Shown here one piece after another: positions 1 through 8,139 of a stretch of DNA of 64,000 bases; positions within the stretch are counted from its first letter, which is position 1, and every line of letters starts with the position of its first letter. Origin of the DNA: Streptomyces sp. ERV7 (GTDB lineage Bacteria > Actinomycetota > Actinomycetes > Streptomycetales > Streptomycetaceae); contig NZ_LYOY01000040.1 of the NCBI RefSeq assembly GCF_001653515.1, positions 868,001 through 932,000 on the forward strand, given 5' to 3'. The translations under genes were made by a program, and so were the position numbers. Under the pieces are notes generated by a model. That model was not told where the DNA came from, did no database searches, and saw only the letters and a program-made list of their open reading frames with translations.

Positions 1-670
1 ACGAGGGCTTGGGCAGCTGGAGGCGCGCCTCGTCGAGGACGGCGGCGACCTCCCGCTCCCACTCCTCGCGCAGCCGCGCCGGGGCGAGGGCGGTCCCGTC
101 CGCGTCCAGCCGGTCCACCAGGGCGTCCGGCGCGAAGAGTTCGGCCGCGTACGGCCACACCAGGTCGAGCCCGGCCTGCATCCGGCGGCGGCTCTCGGCG
201 GTGCCCCGGCCGAGGCGCACGGTCCACTGGTCGGCGTGCATCTGGTGGTACTCGACCTCGCGGGCGGCCCGGGTTCCGAAGGCGGCGAGGGTGTCGTCGC
301 GGGACTTCTCCAGGGCGCTCCACAGCAGCCTGCTGTAGTGCGCGTACACCAGCTGGCGGGCGATCGTCACGGCGAAGTCGCCGGGCGCCAGCTCCACCAG
401 GAGCGTGTTGCGGAACTGCCGCTCGGTGCGGTGGTAGGCCAGCTCGTCCTCGCCGCGGCCGGTGCCGTCGAGCCGGCCGCTGTACGCGAGCAGGGTGCGG
501 GCGTGGCCGAGCAGGTCGAGCGCGATGTTGGAGAGCGCCAGGTCCTCCTCGATGGTGGGTGCCCGGGTCACCAGGGCGCACAGCCGCTGGCAGAGCACCA
601 GCGCGTCGTCGCCGAGCCGCAGCGCGTACTCGGCGAGGTCCGCGTTCTGCGCGGTGGGCTCAGCCGTCAT
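1..670 (-). CDS. paaC: Phenylacetyl-CoA epoxidase subunit PaaC (partial)
   Basis: Structural subunit of the multicomponent phenylacetyl-CoA 1,2-epoxidase. In known complexes PaaC pairs with the catalytic PaaA in the cytoplasm. About 223 N-terminal residues are visible, including NIALDLLGHA, ERQFRNTLL and EVEYHQMHADQW, which are typical of the ferritin-like PaaC fold. The frame is open at the left window edge, so the C-terminus is missing. The start ATG lies inside the last codons of paaB (11-base overlap), indicating translational coupling in a leftward paaABC operon. Confidence 0.93.
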   Translation of the reverse strand, partial: MTAEPTAQNADLAEYALRLGDDALVLCQRLCALVTRAPTIEEDLALSNIALDLLGHARTLLAYSGRLDGTGRGEDELAYHRTERQFRNTLLVELAPGDFAVTIARQLVYAHYSRLLWSALEKSRDDTLAAFGTRAAREVEYHQMHADQWTVRLGRGTAESRRRMQAGLDLVWPYAAELFAPDALVDRLDADGTALAPARLREEWEREVAAVLDEARLQLPKPS

Positions 671-962
671 GGCCGCTTTCCTCGTTCAGCGGGATGTAGT
701 GCTCGGGGTACCGGTACGGCTTGTGGGCGGCGTTGCTGAAGAACGGGTCCTTCTCGCTCGGTGAGGCGGCGTGCACCGCGTCCGAGCGCACCACCCACAC
801 CGAGACCGTCTCGCCCCGACGGGTGTACAGATCCCGGGCGTTGGCCAGCGCCATGTCGGCGTCGGCGCCGTGCACCGAGCCCACGTGCTGGTGGGCCAGG
901 CCCCGGCGCGGCCGGATGAACACCTCCCACGGCGTCAGCACCCGTGCGGACCGCTCGCTCAT
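660..962 (-). CDS. paaB: Phenylacetyl-CoA epoxidase subunit PaaB
   Basis: Small non-catalytic subunit of the phenylacetyl-CoA epoxidase, 100 residues, the usual length. It carries WEVFIRPRRGLAHQHVGS near the N-terminus and ends in the typical aromatic-rich tail with a FFSNAAHKPYRYPEHY-like segment. Its ATG overlaps the paaA stop as ATGA, and its own end overlaps the paaC start, so the three genes are one translationally coupled unit. Confidence 0.94.
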   Translation of the reverse strand: MSERSARVLTPWEVFIRPRRGLAHQHVGSVHGADADMALANARDLYTRRGETVSVWVVRSDAVHAASPSEKDPFFSNAAHKPYRYPEHYIPLNEESGHDG

Positions 963-1966
963 GACACGCGCCTTCCCTCGTCGTCCTGTTCAGCCTCGTC
1001 GGCGAGGTCCGCCGCGTAGGCGTCGACCGCCTCGCGCACCCAGGCGCCGTCCTCGTGCGACGCCACCCGGTGGGCGAGCCGCTGGCGGCTGCACTGCGAA
1101 CCGTCGCCGAGCGCGCCGCGGAACAGCTGCCAGTCGATCGGGCTGAAGTCGTAGTGCCCCCGTTCCTCGTTCCAGCGGATCGCCGGGTCGGGCAGGGTCA
1201 CCCCCATCCGCTCCGCCTGCGGCACGCAGTTGTCGACGAACCGCTGGCGCAGCTCGTCGTTGGTGTGCCGCTTGATGCCCCAGGCCATCGACCGCTGGGA
1301 GACGGCGGCGCCCATGGCCGCGGTGCGGTCGTCCGCCCCGCCCGCCACGGTGTCCGGCGGGCCGAACATCAGCGCCACGGCCGGCAGCCACCAGCGGTCG
1401 ATCGCGTCCTGCGCCATCTCCTTCTGCGCGGGCGTGCCCTGGCACAGCGACCACAGCACGTCGTAGCCCTGGCGGACGTGGAACGCCTCCTCCTGGCACA
1501 CCCGGCGCATCGCCCGGGCGTAGGGGCCGTACGAGGTGTGGCACAGCGGCGCCTGGTTGACGACGGCCGCGCCGTCCGTGAGCCAGGCGATCGCGCCCGT
1601 GTCGGCCCAGGTCAGGGCGGGGTGGTTGAAGGTGGCCGCATACCGTTGGTGACCGCTGTGCAGCGCGTCCAGGAGCTCGGCGCGCGACACCCCGAGGGTC
1701 TCCGCCGCCGAGTACAGATAGAGCCCGTGCCCCGCCTCGTCCTGCACCTTGGCCAGCAGAGAGGCCTTGCGGTGCAGCGAGGGGGCGCGGGTGAGCCAGG
1801 AGCCCTCGGGCTGCATTCCGATGATCTCGGAGTGCGCGTGCTGGGAGATCTGCCGGATCAGCATCCGCCGGTAGCCGTCGGGCATCCAGTCCCGGGGCTC
1901 GATCTGCTCCCCGGCCGCGAGCAGCGCCTCGAAGTGCGCGTTGAGCTGCTCCACGCCGTCGACCAC
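959..1966 (-). CDS. paaA: Phenylacetyl-CoA epoxidase catalytic subunit PaaA
   Basis: Catalytic di-iron subunit that epoxidises the ring of phenylacetyl-CoA. Visible features are RDWMPDGYRRMLIRQISQHA, two ExxH ligand motifs (DEAGH and EEAFH) and the YSAAETLG block. The frame stays open upstream to a TTG at 2101. I place the start at the GTG at 1966, which has GGGGA 7 bases upstream and gives 335 residues with an N-terminus matching the family (E. coli PaaA is about 309 residues). An upstream start at GTG 2005 or 2047 is not excluded. A palindrome lies in the 5' region and the ACP-ligase cassette is divergent. Confidence 0.92.
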   Translation of the reverse strand: MVDGVEQLNAHFEALLAAGEQIEPRDWMPDGYRRMLIRQISQHAHSEIIGMQPEGSWLTRAPSLHRKASLLAKVQDEAGHGLYLYSAAETLGVSRAELLDALHSGHQRYAATFNHPALTWADTGAIAWLTDGAAVVNQAPLCHTSYGPYARAMRRVCQEEAFHVRQGYDVLWSLCQGTPAQKEMAQDAIDRWWLPAVALMFGPPDTVAGGADDRTAAMGAAVSQRSMAWGIKRHTNDELRQRFVDNCVPQAERMGVTLPDPAIRWNEERGHYDFSPIDWQLFRGALGDGSQCSRQRLAHRVASHEDGAWVREAVDAYAADLADEAEQDDEGRRVS

Positions 1967-2059
1967 CCCTTCGTCCCCGGACCGCCGTAGTGGCGGTGCC
2001 TTCACAGAAGAAGAGGTCTGACCTGGGGCGTTCAATCCCTGCGCGGACACCGTCGACCC

Positions 2060-2073
2060 GTGACGAAGGTCAC
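2060..2073. promoter_or_regulatory. Palindrome between paaA and the ACP gene
   Basis: GTGACGAAGGTCAC is a perfect 5-bp inverted repeat with a 4-base spacer. It sits 94 bases upstream of the chosen paaA start and 75 bases before the divergent ACP start. The position suits an operator or activator site for the divergent promoters. No regulator for it is encoded in the visible part. Confidence 0.35.
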
Positions 2074-2147
2074 GCGTGGGCCGGGGAGTGTGCGGGGCCA
2101 AGTGCGCCTCTCTCTTCGGTAGTCAGTGCAACGAGAGGGGTACGCCC

Positions 2148-2399
2148 ATGAGCACCATCAGGACGATGCTGGTCGAGCTGACCGGCACACCGGAGTTCGC
2201 CGAGGCCATCGGGGACGACGAGGACCTCAGCGCCAGCGGGATCGACTCCGGGGACCTCGTCCGGCTGATCCTGCTCATCGAGCAGCGCACCGGCGTCGAG
2301 GTGACGGCCGAGGACATGGAGGGCCTGACCACCATCGCCGACTACGAGCGGTTCGTCGCCGGCCGCGACGCCGCCACCCCGCAGCCGGGCGCCGCCTGA
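2148..2399 (+). CDS. Stand-alone acyl carrier protein
   Basis: An 83-residue acidic protein with the acyl/peptidyl carrier fold. The phosphopantetheine attachment serine is Ser34 in GIDSGDLVRLI, where most ACPs read DSL. The start ATG at 2148 has GAGAGGGG 7-14 bases upstream. The stop overlaps the next gene's ATG (TGATG). With the following AMP-dependent ligase and PPTase it forms a self-contained loading module: the PPTase would make the holo form and the ligase would charge it. The acyl substrate is unknown. Confidence 0.85.
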   Translation: MSTIRTMLVELTGTPEFAEAIGDDEDLSASGIDSGDLVRLILLIEQRTGVEVTAEDMEGLTTIADYERFVAGRDAATPQPGAA

Positions 2400-3868
2400 T
2401 GTGGCTGACCCAGTTGGCGGAGCGCAACCGCCAGTGCTTCCCCGACCGGACGGCCCTGGTGGACGAGCACCGCTCCGTCACCTGGGCCCAGTTCCACGAC
2501 CGGGGCATCAGCCTCGCCCACGGGCTCGCCGGGCTCGGCATCCGGCGCGGTGACCGTGTCGCCGTGCTCTCCCTGGACCGTATCGAGGTCCTGGAGTCGT
2601 ACTTCGCGCTGGCCCGCGTCGGGGCGCTGTTCGTCCCGCTCAACCACAGTCTGACCCCGGCCGAGGTGACCGGGATCGTCGAACGCACCGGCGCCGTCGC
2701 GGTGATCGGCGAGGCCGCGCTGCTGGCCCGCCACCCCGACCTGCCGGTGCGCACCCGCGTCTGCCTGGACGACGAGGCGTTCGCCGCGCTCGGCGCCGAA
2801 GGCGGCCCGGCGCTCGACGACATCCCGGACGACGCCCCCGCGGCGATCCTGCACACCTCGGCGACGACCGGGCAGGCCAAGGGCGTCACCGTCGACCACG
2901 CCTCGTTCCGGGCCATCGCGCTCGGCTGGCTCGCCGTGTCCCGGCCCGCCGACGACATGGTGCTGGTCAACTGCTGCCCGCTCTACCACGGCAGCATGGT
3001 CGTCTCGCTGACCTATATGGCCGCGGGCGCGACCGTGGTCCTGATGCCCGGGTTCACACCGCAGACCGCGCTGGCCGCCATCGAGAGTCACCGCGCCACC
3101 CACGTCTGGCTCGTCCCGCAGATGCTGCGCTTCCTGCTGCGCGCGAAGTCCGCCGACACCGCGGACCTCTCGACCCTGCGCGAGATCCTGTACGGGGCCG
3201 CGCCCATGCCGCCGGACATCTACGCCGAGGCCGTCGAACGGCTCGGCTGCGGATTCCGGCAGGTGTACGGGATGACCGAGGTCGGCGGCCCGTTCGTCAC
3301 CCTCGGCCCCGAGGAGCACCCGGCGCCCGGCGCGGTGCCCGAGGTGATCCCGGCCGGCCGGGTCATCCCCGGGATGTCCGCGCGCGCCCTCGACGGACAG
3401 GGCGAGGAGGTCGAGCCCGGCGCCATCGGGGAGATCTGCGTCCGCGGCCCGGGTCTGATGCGCGGCTACTGGGGCGACGAGACCGCCACGGCCGAGATCA
3501 CCGTCGACGGCTGGATCCGCACCGGTGACCTGGGGTTCATCGACCGGGACGGTCTGATCCGGCTGATCGACCGCAGCAAGGACCTGATCATCCGGGCCGG
3601 TCAGAACGTCTACCCCTCGGAGATCGAGCGCGCGCTCCAGACCCACCCGGCGGTGCGCGACGCGGCGGTCGTCGGCGTGCCGGACGAGGACTTCGGCGAG
3701 GTCCCACTGGCGTACGTGGTGGTCGAAGAGGGCACCGGCACGGTCGAGTTGCAGGCGCATCTGGCGCAGCGCCTCGCCTCGTACAAGCGGCCCCGGCGGA
3801 TCGAGTTCATCGACCAGGTGCCGCGCAACCCGGCCGGGAAGATCATCAAGAAGCTGCTGCGTGCGTGA
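2399..3868 (+). CDS. AMP-dependent acyl-CoA/acyl-ACP ligase
   Basis: A 489-residue ANL-superfamily enzyme that activates a carboxylic acid as acyl-AMP and transfers it to CoA or a carrier thiol. Motifs in order: P-loop HTSATTGQAKGVT, YGMTEVGGP, TGDLGFIDRDG, the hinge DRSKDLIIRAGQNVYPSEIE, and the C-terminal catalytic lysine in PRNPAGKIIKK. It is complete. It is translationally coupled to the ACP gene upstream (TGATG) and overlaps the PPTase downstream by 8 bases, so ACP is a likely acceptor. The substrate cannot be read from the sequence. Confidence 0.88.
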   Translation: MWLTQLAERNRQCFPDRTALVDEHRSVTWAQFHDRGISLAHGLAGLGIRRGDRVAVLSLDRIEVLESYFALARVGALFVPLNHSLTPAEVTGIVERTGAVAVIGEAALLARHPDLPVRTRVCLDDEAFAALGAEGGPALDDIPDDAPAAILHTSATTGQAKGVTVDHASFRAIALGWLAVSRPADDMVLVNCCPLYHGSMVVSLTYMAAGATVVLMPGFTPQTALAAIESHRATHVWLVPQMLRFLLRAKSADTADLSTLREILYGAAPMPPDIYAEAVERLGCGFRQVYGMTEVGGPFVTLGPEEHPAPGAVPEVIPAGRVIPGMSARALDGQGEEVEPGAIGEICVRGPGLMRGYWGDETATAEITVDGWIRTGDLGFIDRDGLIRLIDRSKDLIIRAGQNVYPSEIERALQTHPAVRDAAVVGVPDEDFGEVPLAYVVVEEGTGTVELQAHLAQRLASYKRPRRIEFIDQVPRNPAGKIIKKLLRA

Positions 3869-4631
3869 CGCGGCGGGGCGCGGTGAGAGGGACCAGGTGC
3901 CCGGCGCCGGAGCAACCCGGCCGGACCCTGCCTCCGGCCGGGCGGGAGCCGAACACGCGGTGCTCCTGCTGCGCCCCGCCCTGCGTGCCCAGGGGCTCTC
4001 GCTCGGACTGGTCCGCGTCGACGATCCGTGGGCGCGCCCGGCCGGGCCGGGGGAGTGGGCGGCGGCCGCAGCGATGCCGCTCCCGCGCCGCCGTGACTTC
4101 CTCGCCGGACGGTGTGCGGCCCGCCGGGCGCTGGCCGAGGCGGGTCACTCGGCGGGGGAGCTCCCCCGGTCCGGCCGACGGCCGCTCTTCCCGGCCGGAT
4201 TCGAAGGCTCGATCAGCCACTCCGGTGGTCTGGCCGTCGCCTTGGCCGCGCCGGGCGCGCGCTTCCACGCACTGGGCTGCGACCTCGAACTGCGCGGTCT
4301 GCCGCTGAACAGCGCGCACCTGGTGCTCGGCCCCGACGAGCGCGCCGGCCTCGATCCCGCGGCAGCCGACGCCGAGAGCCGCCTTCTCGCCGTCTTCTCG
4401 GCCAAGGAGGCGGCGTTCAAGGCGTTCAGCACCCTGCTCGGCAGTGAGGCACCCGCGACCCTCCTGGGCATGGCGACCAGCCCGGTTCCGGGAGGCTTCC
4501 GCACCTGGCCGAGAGGGCTGCCGAGGCAGGTCATCGACGTACGGGTGCGACCGGCCGGGCCGGGTGTGTTCAGCTGGGCCGTCGCCCCCGTGGCGCGACG
4601 GCCCGACCACCGTGCTACGCCTTGGCGTTGA
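3861..4631 (+). CDS. 4'-phosphopantetheinyl transferase
   Basis: A 256-residue Sfp/EntD-type enzyme moving phosphopantetheine from CoA to the serine of a carrier protein. Signature segments: EGSISHSGG, ALGCDLELRG with the Mg-binding Asp and Glu, and FSAKEAAFKAFS. The GTG start overlaps the ligase stop by 8 bases, so ACP, ligase and PPTase form one operon. The 3' end overlaps the convergent Ccr-family gene by 17 bases. The likely partner is the neighbouring ACP, though such enzymes can serve carriers elsewhere. Confidence 0.86.
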   Translation: MRDAAGRGERDQVPGAGATRPDPASGRAGAEHAVLLLRPALRAQGLSLGLVRVDDPWARPAGPGEWAAAAAMPLPRRRDFLAGRCAARRALAEAGHSAGELPRSGRRPLFPAGFEGSISHSGGLAVALAAPGARFHALGCDLELRGLPLNSAHLVLGPDERAGLDPAAADAESRLLAVFSAKEAAFKAFSTLLGSEAPATLLGMATSPVPGGFRTWPRGLPRQVIDVRVRPAGPGVFSWAVAPVARRPDHRATPWR

Positions 4632-5835
4632 CCAGGACGGCCATGTTCCCGGCCGGGTGCTCGTTGTCGTGGATCAGCTGGTGGGCCTTGCCGATCTCCT
4701 CGAAGCCGAGGGTGAGCGAGAGACACGGGTCGAGCAGGCCCCGGTCGATGAGCGTGGTCACCTCGCGGGCCTCACGCGCGTTGGAGACGTGGGAGCCCTG
4801 CAGCCGCTTCTGGCGCATCCACAGGAAGCGCAGGTCCACATCGCCGTTGTAGCCGGTGGTGCCGCCGCAGATGACGACCATGCCCGCGTTGTCGCACATG
4901 TACATCGAGGTGGGGATGGTGTCGGCGCCGGAGTGCTCCAGGACGATCCTGGGCGCCCGGCGCTCCCCGAGGACCTCCCAGAAGCGGCGGCCGAAGGCAC
5001 GGGCGCCCTTGAGCCACTCACCCATGGCGTCGTCGTCGGAGGCGTCGGGCAGCCGGCCCCAGTGGTCGAAGTCGCGGCGGTTGATGTACCCCTTGGCGCC
5101 CAGCTGTACGCAGTACTCGCCGCGTTCGTCGCTGGAGACGACCGCGATGGGGATGCCGCCGCGCTGCTTGACCATCTGGATCGCCATACAGCCGAGGCCG
5201 CCCGCCCCGCCCCAGATCAGGACCGCGTCGCCGGGGCGCACGGTGTGCGGCTCCCAGCCGAAGAGCTGGCGGTAGGCGGTGGCGGCGGTCGCCATGTAGC
5301 AGGCGGCCTCCGCCCAGGACAGCCGCTTCGGCTTGGGGTGGCACTGGTACTCGTCGACGACCGCGAACTGCGCGAACGAGCCGTAGTTCTCCTCGTAGCC
5401 CCACACGCTCTGCGAGGACGAGGTGCAGGGGTCGGCACCGAGCCGGATGTCCTCGGCGCTCTCGTCCCACACACTGGCCAGCAGCACGATCTCGTCGCCC
5501 GGCTTGAGGCGCACGCCCTCGCCGACCGCCCAGACGACGCCGGACGCGTCGGAGCCGCCGATGTGGAAGTCCTCGACGGCGCCGCGCTTCTGCCGGGCGG
5601 CTATGACGTCGACCGGGTCGCCGAGCGAGGCCCAGACGTTGTTGTAGTTGACGCCCGCCGCCATCACCTTGATGAGGACCTGGCCGGGCCCGACCGGGGG
5701 CACGTCCACGACCTCGGTACGGAAGGCGTCGATGGGCTGCCCGTAGCGCTCGGGCCGGATGAGCGAGGCGTACATGCGCTTGGGCGCCTCGCCCAGCGGC
5801 GGCGCGTCACCGAGTTCGTACAGGTCCTGGGTCAC
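4615..5835 (-). CDS. ccr: Crotonyl-CoA carboxylase/reductase family protein
   Basis: NADPH-dependent MDR-superfamily enzyme of the Ccr group, whose characterised members carboxylate and reduce crotonyl-CoA to ethylmalonyl-CoA. Visible: AAGVNYNNVW, GSDASGVVW, GYEENYGSFAQF, the Rossmann loop GGAGGLGCMAIQ, GAKGYINRRDFDHWG, WMRQKRLQGSHVSN and the end GNMAVLVN. At 406 residues it is shorter than the roughly 447-residue Streptomyces primary-metabolism Ccr, with trimmed ends, so it may be a paralogue with another enoyl-CoA substrate. The GTG start has AGGAG 9 bases upstream. It follows the SIS gene by 55 bases on the same strand. Confidence 0.85.
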   Translation of the reverse strand: MTQDLYELGDAPPLGEAPKRMYASLIRPERYGQPIDAFRTEVVDVPPVGPGQVLIKVMAAGVNYNNVWASLGDPVDVIAARQKRGAVEDFHIGGSDASGVVWAVGEGVRLKPGDEIVLLASVWDESAEDIRLGADPCTSSSQSVWGYEENYGSFAQFAVVDEYQCHPKPKRLSWAEAACYMATAATAYRQLFGWEPHTVRPGDAVLIWGGAGGLGCMAIQMVKQRGGIPIAVVSSDERGEYCVQLGAKGYINRRDFDHWGRLPDASDDDAMGEWLKGARAFGRRFWEVLGERRAPRIVLEHSGADTIPTSMYMCDNAGMVVICGGTTGYNGDVDLRFLWMRQKRLQGSHVSNAREAREVTTLIDRGLLDPCLSLTLGFEEIGKAHQLIHDNEHPAGNMAVLVNAKA

Positions 5836-5890
5836 GAGGCGGCTCCTGAGGGGGTCACGGGGGACGGGTGGCGCCCGCCCGGCGCGGCGC

Positions 5891-6646
5891 CTAGTGCCGG
5901 AAGAAGATCCGGTCCCCGTACTCCGTCAGCACCCGCCCGTTCCACTCGTGGCCCCCGTCCACGTTCCCCGAACGCAACAGCGGCGGCTCGATGCCGCGTT
6001 CCGCGAGGGACTCCGCGGCGGCGGCCATCATCGCCTGCATCAGCGCGCTGGTGACCACCGTCGACGCGGGCGCGAACGGCGCCGGGATCGCCTCGTGGGT
6101 GAGCTCCGCGTCACCGACCGCGATCTTGCTGTCGAGGACGATGTCGCAGTGGTCGCGCAGGAACGTGCCGGAGACGTGCCGCGACTTCGTGCCCTCGGTG
6201 TACGCCAGCGACGTGACGCCGATGACCTTCAGCCCCAGCGCCCGCGCGTTCATCGCCATCTCCACCGGCAGCGAGTTGCGCCCGGAGAGGGAGATGATCA
6301 CCAGGACGTCGCCGGGCCTGGCGGGGCTGGAGTCCAGGACCGCGCCCGCCAGTCCGTCCACGCGCTCCAGGGCCGACCCCAGCGTCGCGGGCGTCACGTC
6401 GACCCCGACCGTGCCCGGCACGGCCAGCAGGTTCATCAGGGCGAGACCGCCCGCCCGGTAGACGACGTCCTGCGCGGCCAGCGAGGAGTGCCCGGCGCCG
6501 AAGGCGAAGAGGCGGCCGCCCGCCGCCACGGTGTCCGCGATCGCGGTACCGGCGGCGGCGACGTTCGCGCCCTCCTCGTCCCGTACCCGCTGGAGCAGTC
6601 CGATGGCGGCATCGAAGAACTGACCGGCCAGTTTGCTCTCGCTCAT
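5891..6646 (-). CDS. SIS-domain sugar-phosphate-binding protein
   Basis: A 251-residue single-SIS-domain protein with FAFGAGHSSLAAQDVVYRAG near residue 50 and SLSGRNSLPVEMA, the usual sugar-phosphate-binding segments; it also carries DHCDIVLDSK. Members bind or isomerise phosphosugars, often amino-sugar phosphates. The ATG at 6646 is chosen because AAGGG precedes it; the frame extends 29 codons further without a signal. It is divergent from dmdR1 and has a DasR-box-like sequence 75 bases upstream, which suggests a link to N-acetylglucosamine metabolism. Confidence 0.8.
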   Translation of the reverse strand: MSESKLAGQFFDAAIGLLQRVRDEEGANVAAAGTAIADTVAAGGRLFAFGAGHSSLAAQDVVYRAGGLALMNLLAVPGTVGVDVTPATLGSALERVDGLAGAVLDSSPARPGDVLVIISLSGRNSLPVEMAMNARALGLKVIGVTSLAYTEGTKSRHVSGTFLRDHCDIVLDSKIAVGDAELTHEAIPAPFAPASTVVTSALMQAMMAAAAESLAERGIEPPLLRSGNVDGGHEWNGRVLTEYGDRIFFRH

Positions 6647-6720
6647 CGCCTGGGCCCTTTCCAAGGGAGTGCTCGGGGGAATGCTCGGGGGAGGGAATGT
6701 CCGCGCCGCCGCACACGTTG

Positions 6721-6732
6721 CGGTCTGGACCA
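6721..6732. promoter_or_regulatory. DasR-box (dre)-like palindrome
   Basis: CGGTCTGGACCA matches the core TGGTCTAGACCA of the DasR-responsive element at 10 of 12 positions. It lies 75 bases upstream of the SIS-protein start and about 150 bases upstream of dmdR1. DasR is the GntR-family regulator of aminosugar use in Streptomyces. The match is by eye. Confidence 0.45.
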
Positions 6733-6862
6733 TTGCCCTGTCAATACGCCCCGTCGTGGCGGATCCCCCGCCCGTTCCGCAGGCGGCTCCCCGGCCGGGG
6801 CACGGTTGTCAGTGGGATGCGTCAGAATTGAGCCAGGGCCAGCGCACGAGTGCTTTCAACAT

Positions 6863-7555
6863 TCACAGCATCGAGGGGCACGTATGTCCGGACTGATCGA
6901 CACGACGGAGATGTATCTCCGCACCATCCTCGAACTTGAGGAAGAGGGTGTGGTCCCCATGCGCGCCCGGATCGCGGAGCGACTCGACCAGAGCGGGCCG
7001 ACCGTGAGCCAGACGGTCGCGCGCATGGAGCGCGACGGCCTGGTGCAGGTCGCGGGCGACCGTCATCTGGAGCTCACCGAGGAGGGCCGCCGCCTGGCCA
7101 CCCGCGTCATGCGCAAGCACCGGCTCGCCGAGTGCCTGCTCGTCGACGTGATCGGCCTGGAGTGGGAGCAGGTGCACGCCGAGGCCTGCCGCTGGGAGCA
7201 CGTGATGAGTGAGGCGGTGGAGCGGCGGGTGCTTGAGCTGCTGCGCCACCCGACCGAGTCTCCGTACGGGAACCCGATCCCGGGCCTTGAGGAGCTGGGC
7301 GAGAAGGCCGAGGCCGACGCCTTCCTGGAGGACGGCATCATCAGCCTCAACGAGCTGGAGGCCACCGAGGACGGCATGACGGTCGTCGTGCGCCGCATCG
7401 GCGAGCCGATCCAGACGGACGCCCAGCTGATGTACACGCTGCGTCGCGCGGGCGTGCAGCCCGGCGCGGTCGTCAGCGTGACCCGGTCCCCGGGCGGCGT
7501 CCTGGTCGGCAGCAGCGGCGAGGCCGCCGAGCTCGGCGCGGACGTGGCGTCCCAC
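6863..7555 (-). CDS. adm-like antisense ORF across dmdR1
   Basis: A 230-codon open frame lies fully antisense to dmdR1. In S. coelicolor an antiparallel gene, adm, overlapping dmdR1 has been reported to make a protein and to oppose DmdR1 in control of siderophore and antibiotic production. The length and placement here match that arrangement. High GC makes long antisense frames common by chance in this genome, so translation here is unproven. Confidence 0.35.
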   Translation of the reverse strand: MGRHVRAELGGLAAAADQDAARGPGHADDRAGLHARATQRVHQLGVRLDRLADAAHDDRHAVLGGLQLVEADDAVLQEGVGLGLLAQLLKARDRVPVRRLGRVAQQLKHPPLHRLTHHVLPAAGLGVHLLPLQADHVDEQALGEPVLAHDAGGQAAALLGELQMTVARDLHQAVALHARDRLAHGRPALVESLRDPGAHGDHTLFLKFEDGAEIHLRRVDQSGHTCPSML

Positions 7556-7576
7556 GTCTTCGTGGCCAAGCGGTAG
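6884..7576 (+). CDS. dmdR1: DtxR/IdeR-family iron-dependent repressor DmdR1
   Basis: A 230-residue metal-dependent repressor that binds iron boxes with Fe2+ and represses siderophore genes. The order is winged HTH (IAERLDQSGPTVSQTVARME), dimerisation helices with metal ligands (HRLAECLLVDVIGLEWEQVH, CRWEHVMSEAVERR), HPTESPYGNPIPG, and a C-terminal SH3-like domain (GAVVSVTRSPGGVLVGS). The sequence is nearly that of S. coelicolor DmdR1. A hairpin terminator follows. An antisense frame of the same length overlaps it (see adm-like entry). Confidence 0.93.
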   Translation: MSGLIDTTEMYLRTILELEEEGVVPMRARIAERLDQSGPTVSQTVARMERDGLVQVAGDRHLELTEEGRRLATRVMRKHRLAECLLVDVIGLEWEQVHAEACRWEHVMSEAVERRVLELLRHPTESPYGNPIPGLEELGEKAEADAFLEDGIISLNELEATEDGMTVVVRRIGEPIQTDAQLMYTLRRAGVQPGAVVSVTRSPGGVLVGSSGEAAELGADVASHVFVAKR

Positions 7577-7616
7577 GGCGGACCCGCCGAGTGGCGGGGC
7601 AGACCTCGCAGGTCGC

Positions 7617-7660
7617 GGGGGCGGTGTCGCGCGGACGCGCGTCGCCGCCCCCGTTTCCTT
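7617..7660 (+). terminator. Terminator after dmdR1
   Basis: Strong hairpin: GGGGGCGG (7617-7624) pairs with CCGCCCCC (7645-7652), extended inward by a further GCGC-type stem. The run GTTTCCTTT follows. It lies 40 bases after the dmdR1 stop. The remaining stretch to the hydrolase start at 8140 shows no convincing gene. Confidence 0.7.
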
Positions 7661-8139
7661 TGGGGTGTACGGGAGTTGAGAGGGTGGGCCGACCGCCGTT
7701 CCGGCCCGTTTCCGGCCCGTTGATTCCGGTCGGATCGGCAGCGGACGGGCGGTTCGCGTGCCACGCTGTCGGGTGAGGCATATGACCTCAAGGAGCCGAA
7801 GAGCGCACGGCCGTGAGGGAAGGTGGGGATCATGCCGGGAGCCGCGTCCCAGGGCACCGCAGAGGGCCCCGACGCCCTGCGGCGCCGGGGCCTGCCCTCC
7901 CCGGTGCTGACCCGGAGCCCCGAGCTCTCGGGGTCAGCTCCCTCGGGCCGGCCGGTCGGTCCCACCGTGGCCGCCCGCCTCCCGCAGAAGATCTCCCCTC
8001 GGGGCGGCCCGTCAATCCTTGAGTCCGGTCACTCGAACGAGGGGTGTTGCGCGAGAGACGCGAGTTTTCGAATAGAGGTTCGATACCCTGCCGTGAACTG
8101 ACCTCAGGGCTTCGGGGGCTGAAGGGGGTGCCAGGACAC

